Notes: generated by a model from the sequence alone, not told the origin. A DNA stretch of 64,000 nucleotides from Terriglobia bacterium (GCA_020073265.1 JAIQFN010000032.1:1-64000); one strand, 5' to 3'; positions 18,327-28,237 are shown, counted from the first letter of the stretch. Translations and numbers: made by a program.

Positions 18327-18758
18327 TTATTTCTTTTGCGCCGGCTGCTGCTGTCCGGCCGGTGGCTGAACCGGCGTGGGCATTTGCAGCGGCACAGTGG
18401 TCGGCGCGCCACCCTCCGGCGTCACGGTGACCGAGGGCGCCTTGCCCGGCGGCACCGGAGCCGTTTGCGCCGGAGCAGTCTTCACCGGCGCCTTCTGCTT
18501 TTCCAGAACGCTGCCAGAGGACGAAGCGCCGCGCGTCGCCATGATCGCGAGCGTGAGCGACGTCAGCATGAAAACCGCGGCCGCCAAAGTGGTGGCCTTC
18601 GAGAGAACCGTGGCCGATCCGCGCGGGCCGAAGGCGGTCTGCGATCCCATCCCGCCGAATGCGCCGGCCAGGTCCGCGGCCTTGCCGCTCTGCAGCAGCA
18701 CCACCACCACCAGAAAGAAACAAACGATTACGTGAATGATTGTCAGTACAATGGCCAT
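18327..18758 (-). CDS. secG: Preprotein translocase subunit SecG
   Basis: A 143-residue protein. The first helix (AIVLTIIHVIVCFFLVVVVLLQ) is followed by the SecG hallmark QSGKAADLAGAFGGMGSQTAFG, and a second helix lies at about 52-72. SecG assists SecYE and SecA in export. The tail after residue 75 is a Pro/Ala/Gln/Lys-rich extension ending in QKK, longer than in E. coli (110 residues). An upstream in-frame start at 18791 exists, but ATG 18758 has AGGAAAT close by and starts at the conserved MAIV. It is followed on the same strand by tRNA-Leu, as secG-tRNA-Leu pairs are in many bacteria. Confidence 0.93.
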   Translation of the reverse strand: MAIVLTIIHVIVCFFLVVVVLLQSGKAADLAGAFGGMGSQTAFGPRGSATVLSKATTLAAAVFMLTSLTLAIMATRGASSSGSVLEKQKAPVKTAPAQTAPVPPGKAPSVTVTPEGGAPTTVPLQMPTPVQPPAGQQQPAQKK

Positions 18759-18956
18759 CGGAATTTCCTGTGGACGCTTCGACGCTCTCAACCTTGGGAA
18801 TCGAAGCCGACCGCGACTCCTTCAGTATAAACTAAAGCCTGCGGCGGTTGCCGTGCTTCGCAGGACTTGCCCGTTTCTGGCGAGCTCGGTCGAGCTTCGA
18901 TTCTAACCTGCTATGCTGCTTCCATTGCCTGTATTGGCGAAAAGGAGCAACGGCTT

Positions 18957-19868
18957 ATGACCACGATTCGATCCTCGCTCATCGCGCTGGCGGCTCTGGC
19001 GGCTATGACCACATCGGCGAGCGCTCAAGGGCAGCCCGACTTCAGCAAGGTGGAGATCAAGACCACTCGCATCAGCGGCAACTTCTATACGCTCGAAGGG
19101 CAGGGCGGCGTCATCGGCGTGCTGGCCGGACCGGACGGAGTCCTGATGGTGGACAGCCAGTTCGCGCCGCTGACCAACAAGATCGTCGCGGCCGTCCGGC
19201 AGATCACCGACCGTCCCATCCGCTTTCTCGTCAATACGCACGTGCACCCGGATCACACCGGCGGCAATGAGAACCTGGGAAAAATGGGCGTCACGATTTT
19301 CGCCCGCGAGGAATTGCGATCCCGCCTGGCGCATCCGGCTGCCCCGCCCAACGGCAATGCCCCGCCCGCCGCTCCCGCCGCTGCGCTTCCGCTAGTGACC
19401 TACACCGGTCGCGTCACCTTCCACATGAATGGCGAAGAAGTGCAGTTGATCCCCATCCCGCGCGCCCACACCGACGGCGACACGCTGGTCCGCTTCCCCG
19501 CTTCGGACATTATTATGACCGGCGACTTCTATCGCTCAGTCCAGTTCCCCAATATCGACCGCACCAACGGCGGCAGTCTCAACGGAATGCTGGATGGACT
19601 CGCGTTCATCATCGGCCAGTCGGGTCCCAACACCAAAATCATCCCCGGCCACGGCCCGATCGTCGACCGCAGCGCGGTCGCCGCCCATCGCGATATGCTG
19701 CTCGCCATCCGCGATCGCGTCGCCAGGATGGTGGAGCAAGGTATGACGCAGGAGCAGGTGCTCGCGGCCAAGCCGGCGTCCGACTACGATTCGAAAGTCC
19801 AGCAGCCGGGAACCACCGGCGACCGCTTCATCGGCCAGTTGTACGCCGAGCTGAAGACCGCGAAATAG
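18957..19868 (+). CDS. Secreted metallo-beta-lactamase-fold hydrolase
   Basis: A 303-residue protein with a signal peptide (hydrophobic 7-22, cleavage after ASAQ). The di-zinc motif is complete: THVHPDH at 94-100 (His95, His97, Asp99, His100), then RAHTDGDT, MTGDFYRS and PGHGPIVDR. This is the general MBL-fold hydrolase pattern, close to periplasmic cyclase or quinoprotein-relay-like members; no substrate can be assigned. The frame extends upstream to 18867, but ATG 18957 has AAGGAGCA about 8 nt before it and begins the signal peptide. Confidence 0.85.
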   Translation: MTTIRSSLIALAALAAMTTSASAQGQPDFSKVEIKTTRISGNFYTLEGQGGVIGVLAGPDGVLMVDSQFAPLTNKIVAAVRQITDRPIRFLVNTHVHPDHTGGNENLGKMGVTIFAREELRSRLAHPAAPPNGNAPPAAPAAALPLVTYTGRVTFHMNGEEVQLIPIPRAHTDGDTLVRFPASDIIMTGDFYRSVQFPNIDRTNGGSLNGMLDGLAFIIGQSGPNTKIIPGHGPIVDRSAVAAHRDMLLAIRDRVARMVEQGMTQEQVLAAKPASDYDSKVQQPGTTGDRFIGQLYAELKTAK

Positions 19869-19896
19869 ACTAGCGCAACACCATCAGACTCGATGT

Positions 19897-20760
19897 TCAG
19901 GCCAGAGCTTTGCCGTATAGCGCCAGCAAACGGCTCCAGGCCTTCTCGGCCTGTGCCTCGTTGTAGACCTGCGTGTCCGGGGGACACCAGCCATGCGCGG
20001 CGCCGGCGTACACTTCGATTTCCGCGGAAAGCTTCGCCTTTTCGAACGTCTCTTTCATAACGTCCTTATCCTTGGGCGAACGCGCATCGTCATTGGTCGC
20101 GATCGCGATGAGGAACTGCGCCTTGGTCTTCGAAGCCTGGAGATGCGGACTGTTGGGCTGGTCGGTGACCAGTCCGGCGCCATGGAACGAGGCGACCGCT
20201 CCCACGCGATCGGGCACCGCGGCCGCGGTACGAAGCGCCATCGGGCCGCCCATGCAATAGCCCTGCGTGCCCATCTTTCGATTCTTGGCCACCGGCGATT
20301 GCTGGTCCAGCCATCCCAGGAACGCTTTCGCATCCGTCATCTGCGTCGTCTCGGTCAGAGCTCGCGCCAGCGGCATCAGCTCCTGAAGCGGGGTGGCGGC
20401 GCCCGAGGCCGCGGTCGGGGCTTTCTGGGCCCGATAGAACGGATTCACCACCAGCACCGAATAGCCCGACTCGGCCAGCCGTTTGCCCATCTGGCGGAAC
20501 GCCGGCCGCAGACCGAAAATGTCCGGCCACACCAGGACGCCGGGAGCTGTGCCGGTCGCCGGATGCACGAAGTAGCAGTCCGCGGTCCCGTCCGGCGTCT
20601 TTACGTTCACCTCCGATTCGGTCACCGCAACCGCGTTTGCGACTTTCGGCAGCAGCATCGCCACGCCTGCTCCCAACATGATTCCGAATTGCTTTCGTGT
20701 CACCAAACCGAGAGCCTCGAACTGCTTGAGGTCGTCGTCAAAATGATCCTGATCACACAT
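19897..20760 (-). CDS. Dienelactone hydrolase family protein, exported or anchored
   Basis: A 287-residue alpha/beta hydrolase. The nucleophile is Cys in GYCMGGP, as in dienelactone hydrolases, and the C-terminal AAHGWCPP provides the catalytic His. The N terminus carries TRKQFGIMLGAGVAMLLP, a hydrophobic segment after a single Arg-Lys pair, which looks like a weak Tat-type or membrane-anchor signal near residues 20-42. The substrate is unknown; relatives cleave dienelactones or other cyclic esters. AGGAGCGAAC directly precedes the ATG. It converges with the MBL-fold gene. Confidence 0.83.
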   Translation of the reverse strand: MCDQDHFDDDLKQFEALGLVTRKQFGIMLGAGVAMLLPKVANAVAVTESEVNVKTPDGTADCYFVHPATGTAPGVLVWPDIFGLRPAFRQMGKRLAESGYSVLVVNPFYRAQKAPTAASGAATPLQELMPLARALTETTQMTDAKAFLGWLDQQSPVAKNRKMGTQGYCMGGPMALRTAAAVPDRVGAVASFHGAGLVTDQPNSPHLQASKTKAQFLIAIATNDDARSPKDKDVMKETFEKAKLSAEIEVYAGAAHGWCPPDTQVYNEAQAEKAWSRLLALYGKALA

Positions 20761-21044
20761 GTTCGCTCCTTATAGACACCTGGTTGCGCGGACCGCGCGC
20801 GTACTGGATATTCTATATCTATTTCGACCCCTGTGGGCGCCTCTGGGCGAAGAGTCTGTTTCTAATACCATCCCTGATTCATTTAACGGAAGGCGACAAC
20901 ACGTCCAAGTGGATAGTTTCCGGGTTGCCGGCCGCACACTATGTTGCTGACCAAACAACAGACCAGGTAGGCCGTCGCCCGCACGATGTTAGCGGGAAAG
21001 CGGCCTACCGGGTTCCGGTCACCTGAGACCAGTGCCACGCAGAG
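20761..21044. other. Intergenic region with a composite hairpin at 20966-21009
   Basis: No gene is seen. GGTAGGCCG at 20966-20974 pairs perfectly with CGGCCTACC at 21001-21009, and inside it CCCGC pairs with GCGGG, so the whole segment folds as a two-stage hairpin. It lies just past the stop of the receptor gene on the minus strand and could end that transcript, but there is no T-run, so a REP-like palindrome is equally possible. Confidence 0.5.
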
Positions 21045-24000
21045 CTAGAAGGTGTATTTCAGCCCTAGCTGCATTTGCCTTTGCGAGCCAAAGCCTCCCA
21101 GGTTCCCTTGCGTGCTGAAGCTTCGTCCAAACGTCGACGGGGCCGAGACATTCGCCTGGGGATTTGTGAACTGCGGCGTGTTAAACAGGTTGAATACTTC
21201 GTAGCGAAATTCCAGTCGCTGGCCTTCGCGCACGGCGAAGTTCTTGAACACCGAAAAGTCCCAATTGTAAGCAGAGGGTCCAATCAGCGTATTCCGGCCA
21301 AGATTCCCGGGAGCCACTGCTCCGGAACCGACGGAAGGAGGGACGGCGAAGGCCGCAAGGTTGACCTGCTGGGCGGTCGCGTTGCCGGGCAGGTCGAAGT
21401 TAGTCGGAATCGGTGCGACTCCGGGTACGACGTTCGCCCGCCCGGTATAGATCCCTAGTGTGGAATGCTGCAGTCCGTAGCCATCCACATTGCAAGCGCT
21501 GCAGATCACGCTGAATGGCGTTCCGGAGTGAATGTTGGTGATCCCGTTGACCTGCCACCCGCCTCCCAACCATTTGGGAAGCTTGGGCGCATTGGGGATC
21601 TCGTAGACGTAGTAGAAAATGAAATTGTGGCGCACGTCGTAGTCCGAGAGCGCCCATTGGTCGCTGTGATCGTACGGGAGCTGAAACGCCAGGCTGCCAA
21701 TGGAAGTACCGTCGTCCATGGCGCGCGACCAGGTGTAGTGCGCGCCGAGGCTGAGACCGCGGCTGAGCTGCCGTTTCAAACTAATCTGCAGGCCATTGTA
21801 ATCGGCGCTGCAGCAGGTGTCCTGCGTAGTGATCGTTCCAAAGCCCGGGTAGAGACGCTTGGTTGTCCCTGGAATATAGGGGTTACGTTCCTCACCGTAG
21901 CCTGGAATCAAGTGCACGGTGCGATTCCCGACGTAGCCCACCTGGAGGACATTGGCCGCCCCAATCTGCTGCTGCACGTTGAGGCTCCACTGGTACGTGT
22001 TCAGCATTTTGTAGTCCTTTTGCATGGCATTTATGTTCGGCACACCAGAAGTGGGACCGTTGAAAAGGTCGGGTGTGGGGAAACCCACCAGGTTCGGAGC
22101 GTCCACAGCCGTAAGCAGCCGGCTATAGCCGACAGTCGGGATATTGGCGGGGATCCATTGTGGCAGCGAGTAGTTCATCGAGGCGAACAGAATCCCCGCG
22201 CCGCCGCGAATCACGGTTCGCTTCGAGGCGAAGGGCGAATACGCGAAGCCAGCTCGAGGCGAAAAATTCTTTTTCGGCATGTCCACCAGTTGCGTTCCAA
22301 CCGGGTCGAGTTGGCCCGTCACAAAATTGAAGTTGGCCATCCTCCCGTGGGCTTCCGTCGGGGGCGTGTCGTACTGATACCGCAGGCCGAGATTCAGCGT
22401 GAGGTTGCTTGAAAACTTGAAGTCATCCTGCACAAAGAAACCCAGCGCCGTCCCGCGCATGCCTACCCGGGGCCATCCTTCCGTCCGAACAGAAACGGGC
22501 GTATTGGCTGCAAATGCACTCAGACTCGTGAAAGTGATATATCGCTCGAACAGGACCCCCTTGTTGTCCCAATCGCGCCGGACTTGACCGCCGAATTTGA
22601 GTTGGTGACGGCCTTTCACCCAGGACAATGAATCGGACAACATAAAGGACGTGTTGCCCACCGGCATGTTGAAAGCGCCCGGTCCAATGGTCGGCACACC
22701 ACTGCCGACGACCACTTCCGGGAAGTTCCTGACTTCCTCGCTCCCGGCATTCTGCGTCCATGCGCTCATCCGGTTGATGTAGCCAGCCACCTCATTCCAA
22801 ATTGAGGACGAAATCGCTCGCGTGTAACCAATTTTTCCCGTCTGTACGAGGTTTGGGTTCGGACGGAATTGGTCTTTGGCAACGCCGAAATAGCTCGCTG
22901 CATATGTATCGTCGCCAGTATGCCGAATGGTCAGCCGGTCTTTCGCGGTGATTTGGTAATCAACCCTCCAGGTCCACGAGTCTTCCGTAAGCTGGTTCGT
23001 GCGCGCGCCGCTATAGGCGGCCAGGCGCGGGTCGGCCGCGAAGACCGGACCGTTCGGCAGGGGCAGCTGGTCGATAGCAGGCCTGAGCGCGGGGGCCAGC
23101 GTATCTCGAAAAGCCTGCGTGGGCGTGAAGGTGCTGAAGAATGCCCCCGCCCTCTGCCGAACCGCTTCGTAATTGCCAAAGAAGAAGATCTTATCTCGCT
23201 TGATCGGTCCGCCGAACGAGCCGCCAAATTGGTTGAGCCGATAGGGAGGCTTCGCCGCCGGAGCCGCATTGAAGTAGTTCCGGGCGTCCAGGACATCGTT
23301 GCGGAAGAACTCAAACAGCGTCCCGTGATACGCGTTCGTCCCCGATTTGCTGATGTAGTTGATCAAAGCCCCCGACGTGGAGCCGAACTCCGAGGAGTAC
23401 GAATCGGTGACCATATTCACTTCCTCGACGGCGTCCATGCCGATCTTATTGAGACGGCCTCCCCCGTAGGGCATGCCCGCTCCGTCGATATCCACCGAGG
23501 AAGAGTCGCCGCCATCCACCTGGTAACGTATCCCAGGCTGCTGGATACGGGAGTCGCTCGCGCCGTTGATGTTGGGCGTCGCCCCGGTCATCGACAAGCC
23601 GGGAATAACCATCATCAATCGCGTAGCCACGCGCCCGTTGACCGGTAGGGTCGCCACCGTGTTCGTGTCAACCACGCCGCCCGACGTCGACGTCGCCGTT
23701 TGCACTAACTCGGTTTGACCGACCACCGTAACTTGCTCTGCCATGGCGCCCGGCGACAAGGTAATCGTCAAGTTCACGCGATCGTAAGCGCTTAGGCGAA
23801 TGTTCTCCTGCGCGAAGACCTTGAAGCCGCCCTTCGAAGCCGTCACCTTGTAACTGCCCACTGGGAGCAGGGGCGCGTTGAAATTTCCATTGCGATCCGT
23901 GACCAATTCCATGCCCACCGACGTCCCCATGTTCTGGACCTGGACTCTCGCCTCAGGAACCAGAGCCCCGGAAGAGTCGTACACGGTGCCCAGAATCGTT

Positions 24001-24080
24001 GCGGTGTCAAGTTGAGCCCAACAAGCCAAACTGAACCCCAGAACCATCGCGACCGTTAGTGCACAGCGTCTCAGAAACAT
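21045..24080 (-). CDS. Oar-like TonB-dependent receptor with carboxypeptidase-regulatory domain
   Basis: A 1011-residue outer-membrane protein. The signal peptide (ALTVAMVLGFSLACWAQ) is followed by a carboxypeptidase-regulatory-like beta-sandwich at about 25-105 (ILGTVYDSSGALVPEARVQV), a plug-like domain with NGR and TLPVNGR near 140-250, and a large barrel ending in the aromatic LGLKYTF. This Oar-like form is massively expanded in Acidobacteria and takes up or binds large oligomers. No SusD-like partner is adjacent. The frame extends to 24176, but ATG 24080 has AGAGGAAG directly upstream and starts the signal peptide. A promoter candidate lies at 24148-24176. Confidence 0.9.
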   Translation of the reverse strand: MFLRRCALTVAMVLGFSLACWAQLDTATILGTVYDSSGALVPEARVQVQNMGTSVGMELVTDRNGNFNAPLLPVGSYKVTASKGGFKVFAQENIRLSAYDRVNLTITLSPGAMAEQVTVVGQTELVQTATSTSGGVVDTNTVATLPVNGRVATRLMMVIPGLSMTGATPNINGASDSRIQQPGIRYQVDGGDSSSVDIDGAGMPYGGGRLNKIGMDAVEEVNMVTDSYSSEFGSTSGALINYISKSGTNAYHGTLFEFFRNDVLDARNYFNAAPAAKPPYRLNQFGGSFGGPIKRDKIFFFGNYEAVRQRAGAFFSTFTPTQAFRDTLAPALRPAIDQLPLPNGPVFAADPRLAAYSGARTNQLTEDSWTWRVDYQITAKDRLTIRHTGDDTYAASYFGVAKDQFRPNPNLVQTGKIGYTRAISSSIWNEVAGYINRMSAWTQNAGSEEVRNFPEVVVGSGVPTIGPGAFNMPVGNTSFMLSDSLSWVKGRHQLKFGGQVRRDWDNKGVLFERYITFTSLSAFAANTPVSVRTEGWPRVGMRGTALGFFVQDDFKFSSNLTLNLGLRYQYDTPPTEAHGRMANFNFVTGQLDPVGTQLVDMPKKNFSPRAGFAYSPFASKRTVIRGGAGILFASMNYSLPQWIPANIPTVGYSRLLTAVDAPNLVGFPTPDLFNGPTSGVPNINAMQKDYKMLNTYQWSLNVQQQIGAANVLQVGYVGNRTVHLIPGYGEERNPYIPGTTKRLYPGFGTITTQDTCCSADYNGLQISLKRQLSRGLSLGAHYTWSRAMDDGTSIGSLAFQLPYDHSDQWALSDYDVRHNFIFYYVYEIPNAPKLPKWLGGGWQVNGITNIHSGTPFSVICSACNVDGYGLQHSTLGIYTGRANVVPGVAPIPTNFDLPGNATAQQVNLAAFAVPPSVGSGAVAPGNLGRNTLIGPSAYNWDFSVFKNFAVREGQRLEFRYEVFNLFNTPQFTNPQANVSAPSTFGRSFSTQGNLGGFGSQRQMQLGLKYTF

Positions 24081-24482
24081 ACTTCCTCTTTCTCCCCTCA
24101 TGTCAGAGGAATCGCACCCCTCCCCACAAGGGTGTCGACTTCGCATGAGCGTATTCTGCGAAGAGTCGTGCGTCAAGAGCGATTCTTCTGCCCGCCACAG
24201 CGTTTTAATGGCAGAAATATGTTCCGAACTTGCCAGAACGTCGCCAATCGCTTGGCCTTTAACGAGTTGCGAAAGAATTGATGGGGGTTACTGATATGAC
24301 CATACAAGCCGAAGCCCCGGTTCGGCAATTTCATTTTGTGAAACTGGGCCAAGCGATCCAGCACCCACCCGGCTGGTTGCACTGCTCGCGCAATCCACGG
24401 CAGTGCCGCGCGGAATGGTAGAACGCCGTACTTACGGCCAACATCCGGACCAACGTACGATCGACAACCTCCCAGATGCCGC
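24081..24482. other. Intergenic region upstream of the receptor gene
   Basis: About 400 bp without a convincing gene lies between two minus-strand genes. Apart from the promoter candidate at 24148-24176 and the receptor leader I see nothing: no clear terminator follows the gene ending at 24483, and short open frames here have no family resemblance. Confidence 0.5.
24148..24176 (-). promoter_or_regulatory. Candidate sigma-70 promoter for the receptor gene
   Basis: On the minus strand TTGACG (24176-24171), a 17-bp spacer, then TACGCT (24153-24148). The transcript would start near 24141 and leave a leader of about 60 nt carrying AGAGGAAG before the ATG at 24080. Confidence 0.5.
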
Positions 24483-26198
24483 TTATTGGAAGTTCACGTT
24501 CTTGATGAAGAGATCGAACCAGGTGAAAGCTCCGGCGTCCGCACCGGGCACCTGGACCTTCGTCGGATTGGCGAGCCCGACCGCAACACCGAGGAAAGCG
24601 ATTGGGACGCCGCCAAGATCCGACGATAGCCCGCTGGCCGGAAGAGCTGAGAGCACATAGCTGGGGATCGTGAAGCTGGTGGCGCCGGGCGGGATGGCAC
24701 AGTTAATGATTCCAATTTGCCCAATCGAGGTATTGACGGAATTCCCCAGGATGCCAAGCGCAATGTCGGTCCCGGAGGGATTCAGCGTAATGGTCAGATC
24801 CTGGTTGCGCGGAAGATTCACCACAGCATCCTCATTCGTCCATGGATTGGAGACCGAGGGCACGCTGAGTTTGGCGCTGAAGCCTCCCACGTCGGCTCCG
24901 CCGCTGCCGCTCAGTGTGTAGGAACCAGGAAGCAAATAGGCCGGCCCCGCAGTGTCCAGAGGCGGGTCGCCTCCGAGATCCGCCTTGTACCGGAAGTCTG
25001 GTGCGCCGGGCCCGCCCGTGTCCTTGCGACTGAGTATCTGCGCGCCCTGCGGACCGGAAAGATTGAGGGACGCGCCTCCATCCAGGCCGATATAATCGTG
25101 CTGGGGACTCAGCGTGAAGTTGTCGAGCAAAGCCGTACCTGCGCTCGGCCTGTAGTACACGATGCAGCCGGTGGACGGCAGCAATACGGGCAACGACGCC
25201 AGGACGCCGCTCGCGCCATTGTACTTCCGGAAGTACGCAGAACCCTGGTCCGAGACGCCCTGCAAGACACCGCCGGCAGTGCTGAGGTCGGCGCTTATCC
25301 GAAATACTCCCAGGTCAGCTACAGTCATGGCGGTGTTGCTTTGCGCCTTCTGCAGATCCGCAACGCTGTAGCCCGTCGGATCCGAGCAAATGCTGCCGCT
25401 CTGGGCAATCGATATCGTCGCGAAATTGCTCACCACGCCCGCGGCAGTCACGACCACCGGCACATAGCAACCGGTCACGCCCGCTGGAATCGTGATCAGG
25501 ATCTGATCGATGCCCGAGCAGCAACCGGAGCGGCCCTGATAACCGATCTTCGCCTGCACTCCGCCGACGTAAACCTGAGCCGCCACGTTGAGATTGCCGA
25601 CCGGCGGCGTGTTGGCGTCGCTGCTGCTGATGGCTCCCAGCCCGCTGCCCCAGATGAACCATTGTTCGCCCGAATGCGCCGAGTTGATCAGCGTGTTCAC
25701 TTTGTAATTCGGGTCGGTGAACACACCCGGGCCCGAGCCTTGTTGATTGATGGTGAAGATACCGAAGGCGTTCGCCAGGATGGTGACCGGGACCGAGGCG
25801 CTGGTCTGATTGTTGTACGTCACCGTGAGAGTGCCGCTGCCGGTCGGCGTGTTCGACGGCACGATTCCGGCGAGCTGATCGAAGGGGCCCTGATCGTCGC
25901 TCAATCCGCCGACCACGTAGACCATCAGGACGTTGACGGTGGTCCCTCCCACTGTGATTTTCATCGACGTTCCGCCCATGGTGGCGCCCAAAGGAAAGGA
26001 ACTGGCAACCACGGTACCTTTGGCGCCCAGATTCCGGCCCTTCAGCACGAAAGTCGAACCCTGCGCGAGGCCCGCATTGGGCAGTCCGGCCGGAAGATTA
26101 TTGGCGGCGTTGACCACGCTGGAGCCGCGGATCACGGGCTGCGCCGCGGCGGAAACGGCTAGACACATCGCAGCTATGCATCCAATTTCAATTCGCAT
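24483..26198 (-). CDS. Secreted protein with Solibacter-type Ig-like (TIGR03437-like) region
   Basis: A 571-residue exported protein: signal peptide MRIEIGCIAAMCLAVSAAAQ, then PVIRGSSVVNAANNLPAGLPN and GSTFVLKGRNLG, an IPT/Ig-like start, and long stretches of small and beta-forming residues (TYNNQTSASVPVTI, GEQWFIWGSGLG). This is the domain style repeated in Candidatus Solibacter secreted proteins and modelled as TIGR03437. A second region (about 280-560) of hydrophobic beta pattern has no clear family. The function is unknown; cell-surface adhesion or matrix roles are often guessed. Confidence 0.72.
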   Translation of the reverse strand: MRIEIGCIAAMCLAVSAAAQPVIRGSSVVNAANNLPAGLPNAGLAQGSTFVLKGRNLGAKGTVVASSFPLGATMGGTSMKITVGGTTVNVLMVYVVGGLSDDQGPFDQLAGIVPSNTPTGSGTLTVTYNNQTSASVPVTILANAFGIFTINQQGSGPGVFTDPNYKVNTLINSAHSGEQWFIWGSGLGAISSSDANTPPVGNLNVAAQVYVGGVQAKIGYQGRSGCCSGIDQILITIPAGVTGCYVPVVVTAAGVVSNFATISIAQSGSICSDPTGYSVADLQKAQSNTAMTVADLGVFRISADLSTAGGVLQGVSDQGSAYFRKYNGASGVLASLPVLLPSTGCIVYYRPSAGTALLDNFTLSPQHDYIGLDGGASLNLSGPQGAQILSRKDTGGPGAPDFRYKADLGGDPPLDTAGPAYLLPGSYTLSGSGGADVGGFSAKLSVPSVSNPWTNEDAVVNLPRNQDLTITLNPSGTDIALGILGNSVNTSIGQIGIINCAIPPGATSFTIPSYVLSALPASGLSSDLGGVPIAFLGVAVGLANPTKVQVPGADAGAFTWFDLFIKNVNFQ

Positions 26199-26889
26199 AT
26201 TGAGAGTTTACTCATTTTTGCCGCCAGTCACCAGCCTCACTCCGCCCTCTTCCCTGTCCCTATCAACAACCTCCGCAACCTCCCCGCGTCGCCCGCCCCG
26301 CCCGCCATGCTATTCCGGTTCCGAGGTCACCCATATGTCAGCTACATCCATCGCCCCCGCGGACCGCGCCGCCATCAACCGCGCCAACTCCCAATTCTCC
26401 ACCGGCCCCCGCACCGATTCCGGCAAGCAGCGTTCCTCGCTCAACGCCCTGCGCCACGGCCTCACCGCCGCCTCCGCCGTCCTCCCGTCGGAAGATCCAG
26501 CCGCCTACGACGCCCATCGCCGCGCCTTCTTCGCCGAATACCAGCCCGCCGCTCGCACCGAAACCCAACTCGTCCAGGAACTCGCAGACACCTCCTGGCG
26601 CCTCAACCGCATCCCGCTGCTCGAAGCCGACGTCTTGCACCGCGCCGCCAATCCACCCAACGAACAAGCCGCGATCGACTTCGACATCGTCGACGCCCAT
26701 CGCCTCCTGAACAACCTCTCCATCGAAAGCCAGCGCCTCTCCCGCCAGTTCCAAAAAGCCCTCGACCAGCTCCGCGACATCCAAGCCGACCGCCGCGAGC
26801 GCGAGCGCCGCGACCTCAAAGACGCCGCCGCCCTCCTCGAACTCCACAACCACAAAGGAGTTCCCTTCGACCCCGCCGACCATGGCTTC

Positions 26890-26897
26890 GTTTTTTC
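26890..26897. repeat. Target-site duplication, left copy (GTTTTTTC)
   Basis: GTTTTTTC abuts the left end of the IS1595-type element and is repeated exactly at 29286-29293 abutting the right end. Eight bases is the duplication length known for the IS1595 family. Confidence 0.95.
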
Positions 26898-26923
26898 GGT
26901 GACTATTTACTTGTCTGACCAGA
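26898..26923 (+). repeat. Left terminal inverted repeat of the IS1595-type element
   Basis: Starts with GG and contains TTACTTG and CTGACCAGA, matching the inverted right end (29260-29285) at about 20 of 26 positions. Confidence 0.92.
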
Positions 26924-26937
26924 ACTGTTAAACTCCA

Positions 26938-27642
26938 ATGGATGCAACAGCCGAAAAATTTGGGCCGAAGAACGAAGAACTACGGTTTTGGGACTTCCAG
27001 GAACCTCCCATTGGGAGTGTAATCGCTATGGAATTCAGGCTGGTCTACCGTGGTCCGCTGTCGTCCTCTTCGCGATCTAATTCTAGAGCGACAGAGAAGC
27101 ATCAAATTCGAAAACAACTGTCCCCGCAACTACATCAGTTCTGGAAAGAGCACCCACATCTGAAGCATTTTCTGACAACCGGGGAATTTCTCAGAGGACC
27201 GTCAGAACTGGGCGAGCCGCAAAATCTGGTTACTCGGTTAGCAAAGCAATTTAGCCGAGGCGCGCATACGTTCGTTCCGTTGGTTAGGGAGCAAGACGAT
27301 ACATATTGCTCGCTGAACATTTTGTTCTTGAGGCGTGACGCTCCAGGGAGAATAGTCACTGGTGGCGGAGATTTGGACAATCGACTGAAGACGCTGCTGG
27401 ATGCACTGAAGGTCCCACAAACCACTGACGGCTTACCGGATGTAGTCGAGCAAGGTTTTGATCCAATTTTCTGCTTACTTCAAGACGATTCCCAAATCAC
27501 ATCTCTCAGTGTCATCGCGGATCGAATTCTTGCTCCACTAGAGGCTGCTGAAAGAGAAAAAGATGTTGTGCTAGTGATCCACGTACACGTCTATCGCGGA
27601 ACTAATGCCGCTCAAGTTACCGGACTGCCTGGGAATCTTTAG
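26938..27642 (+). CDS. Passenger protein resembling RusA Holliday-junction resolvase
   Basis: A 234-residue protein starting 40 bp inside the element. Its C-terminal half has [15 protein letters not shown] at 143-157 and LQDDSQI at 181-187, matching the RusA pattern (E. coli RRDLDN, K, then LDDAQV). The metal-binding Asp145 and Asp147, Lys151 and the Asp183/184 pair correspond to RusA Asp70, Asp72, Lys76 and Asp91. It is about twice the length of RusA (120) because of an N-terminal region of about 120 residues without a recognised domain and a gap of about 25 residues between the motifs. Codon use is less G+C-rich than the host. A nuclease or DNA-structure-binding role is inferred from the motif alone. 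Confidence 0.65.
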   Translation: MDATAEKFGPKNEELRFWDFQEPPIGSVIAMEFRLVYRGPLSSSSRSNSRATEKHQIRKQLSPQLHQFWKEHPHLKHFLTTGEFLRGPSELGEPQNLVTRLAKQFSRGAHTFVPLVREQDDTYCSLNILFLRRDAPGRIVTGGGDLDNRLKTLLDALKVPQTTDGLPDVVEQGFDPIFCLLQDDSQITSLSVIADRILAPLEAAEREKDVVLVIHVHVYRGTNAAQVTGLPGNL

Positions 27643-27662
27643 TTGGATGTTATCATGGAGCC

Positions 27663-27836
27663 ATGAAGACAGGCACGGCAGACATGATCGAAGGATCAGC
27701 GGCTTTTGAGCGATTCCGCAGCGCCGTTAAGACCGTGCTTTCGGTTCCCAAGAGTGCGGTTCCGAACCCGTTCTCAAAGCCAAAGCGTAAGAAGTCGGCA
27801 ACAAGAAAGAAGCGGGCAGGAGAGAACGTTCAATGA
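27663..27836 (+). CDS. Small basic passenger protein, 57 residues
   Basis: Encodes [20 protein letters not shown], then [12 protein letters not shown], ending in a strongly basic Lys/Arg tail ([17 protein letters not shown]). The IEG-AF-RF---VK-VLSVPKS pattern resembles short conserved proteins that precede toxin-like or nuclease genes in many bacteria. Its stop overlaps the next start by 4 nt (ATGA at 27833), so the two are translationally coupled. A DNA- or RNA-binding antitoxin-like role is possible but unproven. Confidence 0.65.
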   Translation: MKTGTADMIEGSAAFERFRSAVKTVLSVPKSAVPNPFSKPKRKKSATRKKRAGENVQ

Positions 27837-28237
27837 CTAACCCGGTGAACTATTTCGACTGGGTATCCAGGCGTGCTAAATGTTCTCCAGGAGTAATGTT
27901 TGAAGCATTAGATGTAGCTCTAAAGCAGGACGTTGAGAGTGTTCAACGGATGCTTCAGGAACGGCATAACTCCAAACTCGTATTTCAGCACGCCAGGGTC
28001 GGAAACGCTGTCGTGGTAACGCGAGAACGGATGGATGCAGCAAATCCCGGTACGGACACAGTACAGTTCTCTCTGACTTCAGCGGGCATAACAGTACAAC
28101 GCGACAACACCATGCGGTTTGTGATTGTCCAGTCGCTCAATACGGAAGGCACATGCAAGATGAACGTGGATGGCCAAGAATTGGAAATATGGCAGGTCTG
28201 CCACAAGGCGCTTGATGGCCTATTTTTTGGGGATTGA
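27833..28237 (+). CDS. Hypothetical passenger protein, 134 residues
   Basis: No family recognised. It begins [19 protein letters not shown] and is a soluble alpha/beta-looking protein with a helical N-terminal half ([18 protein letters not shown]) and a beta-rich remainder ending ALDGLFFGD. It overlaps the preceding small gene by 4 nt and converges with the transposase gene, 37 bp away. Coupling to a small basic protein suggests a two-component unit such as a toxin-antitoxin pair, but no catalytic motif is visible. Confidence 0.6.
   Translation: MTNPVNYFDWVSRRAKCSPGVMFEALDVALKQDVESVQRMLQERHNSKLVFQHARVGNAVVVTRERMDAANPGTDTVQFSLTSAGITVQRDNTMRFVIVQSLNTEGTCKMNVDGQELEIWQVCHKALDGLFFGD

Noticed and set aside
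24717-26162. 481-residue plus-strand open frame
   Set aside because: Antisense to the Solibacter-domain gene; Arg/His-rich shadow composition.
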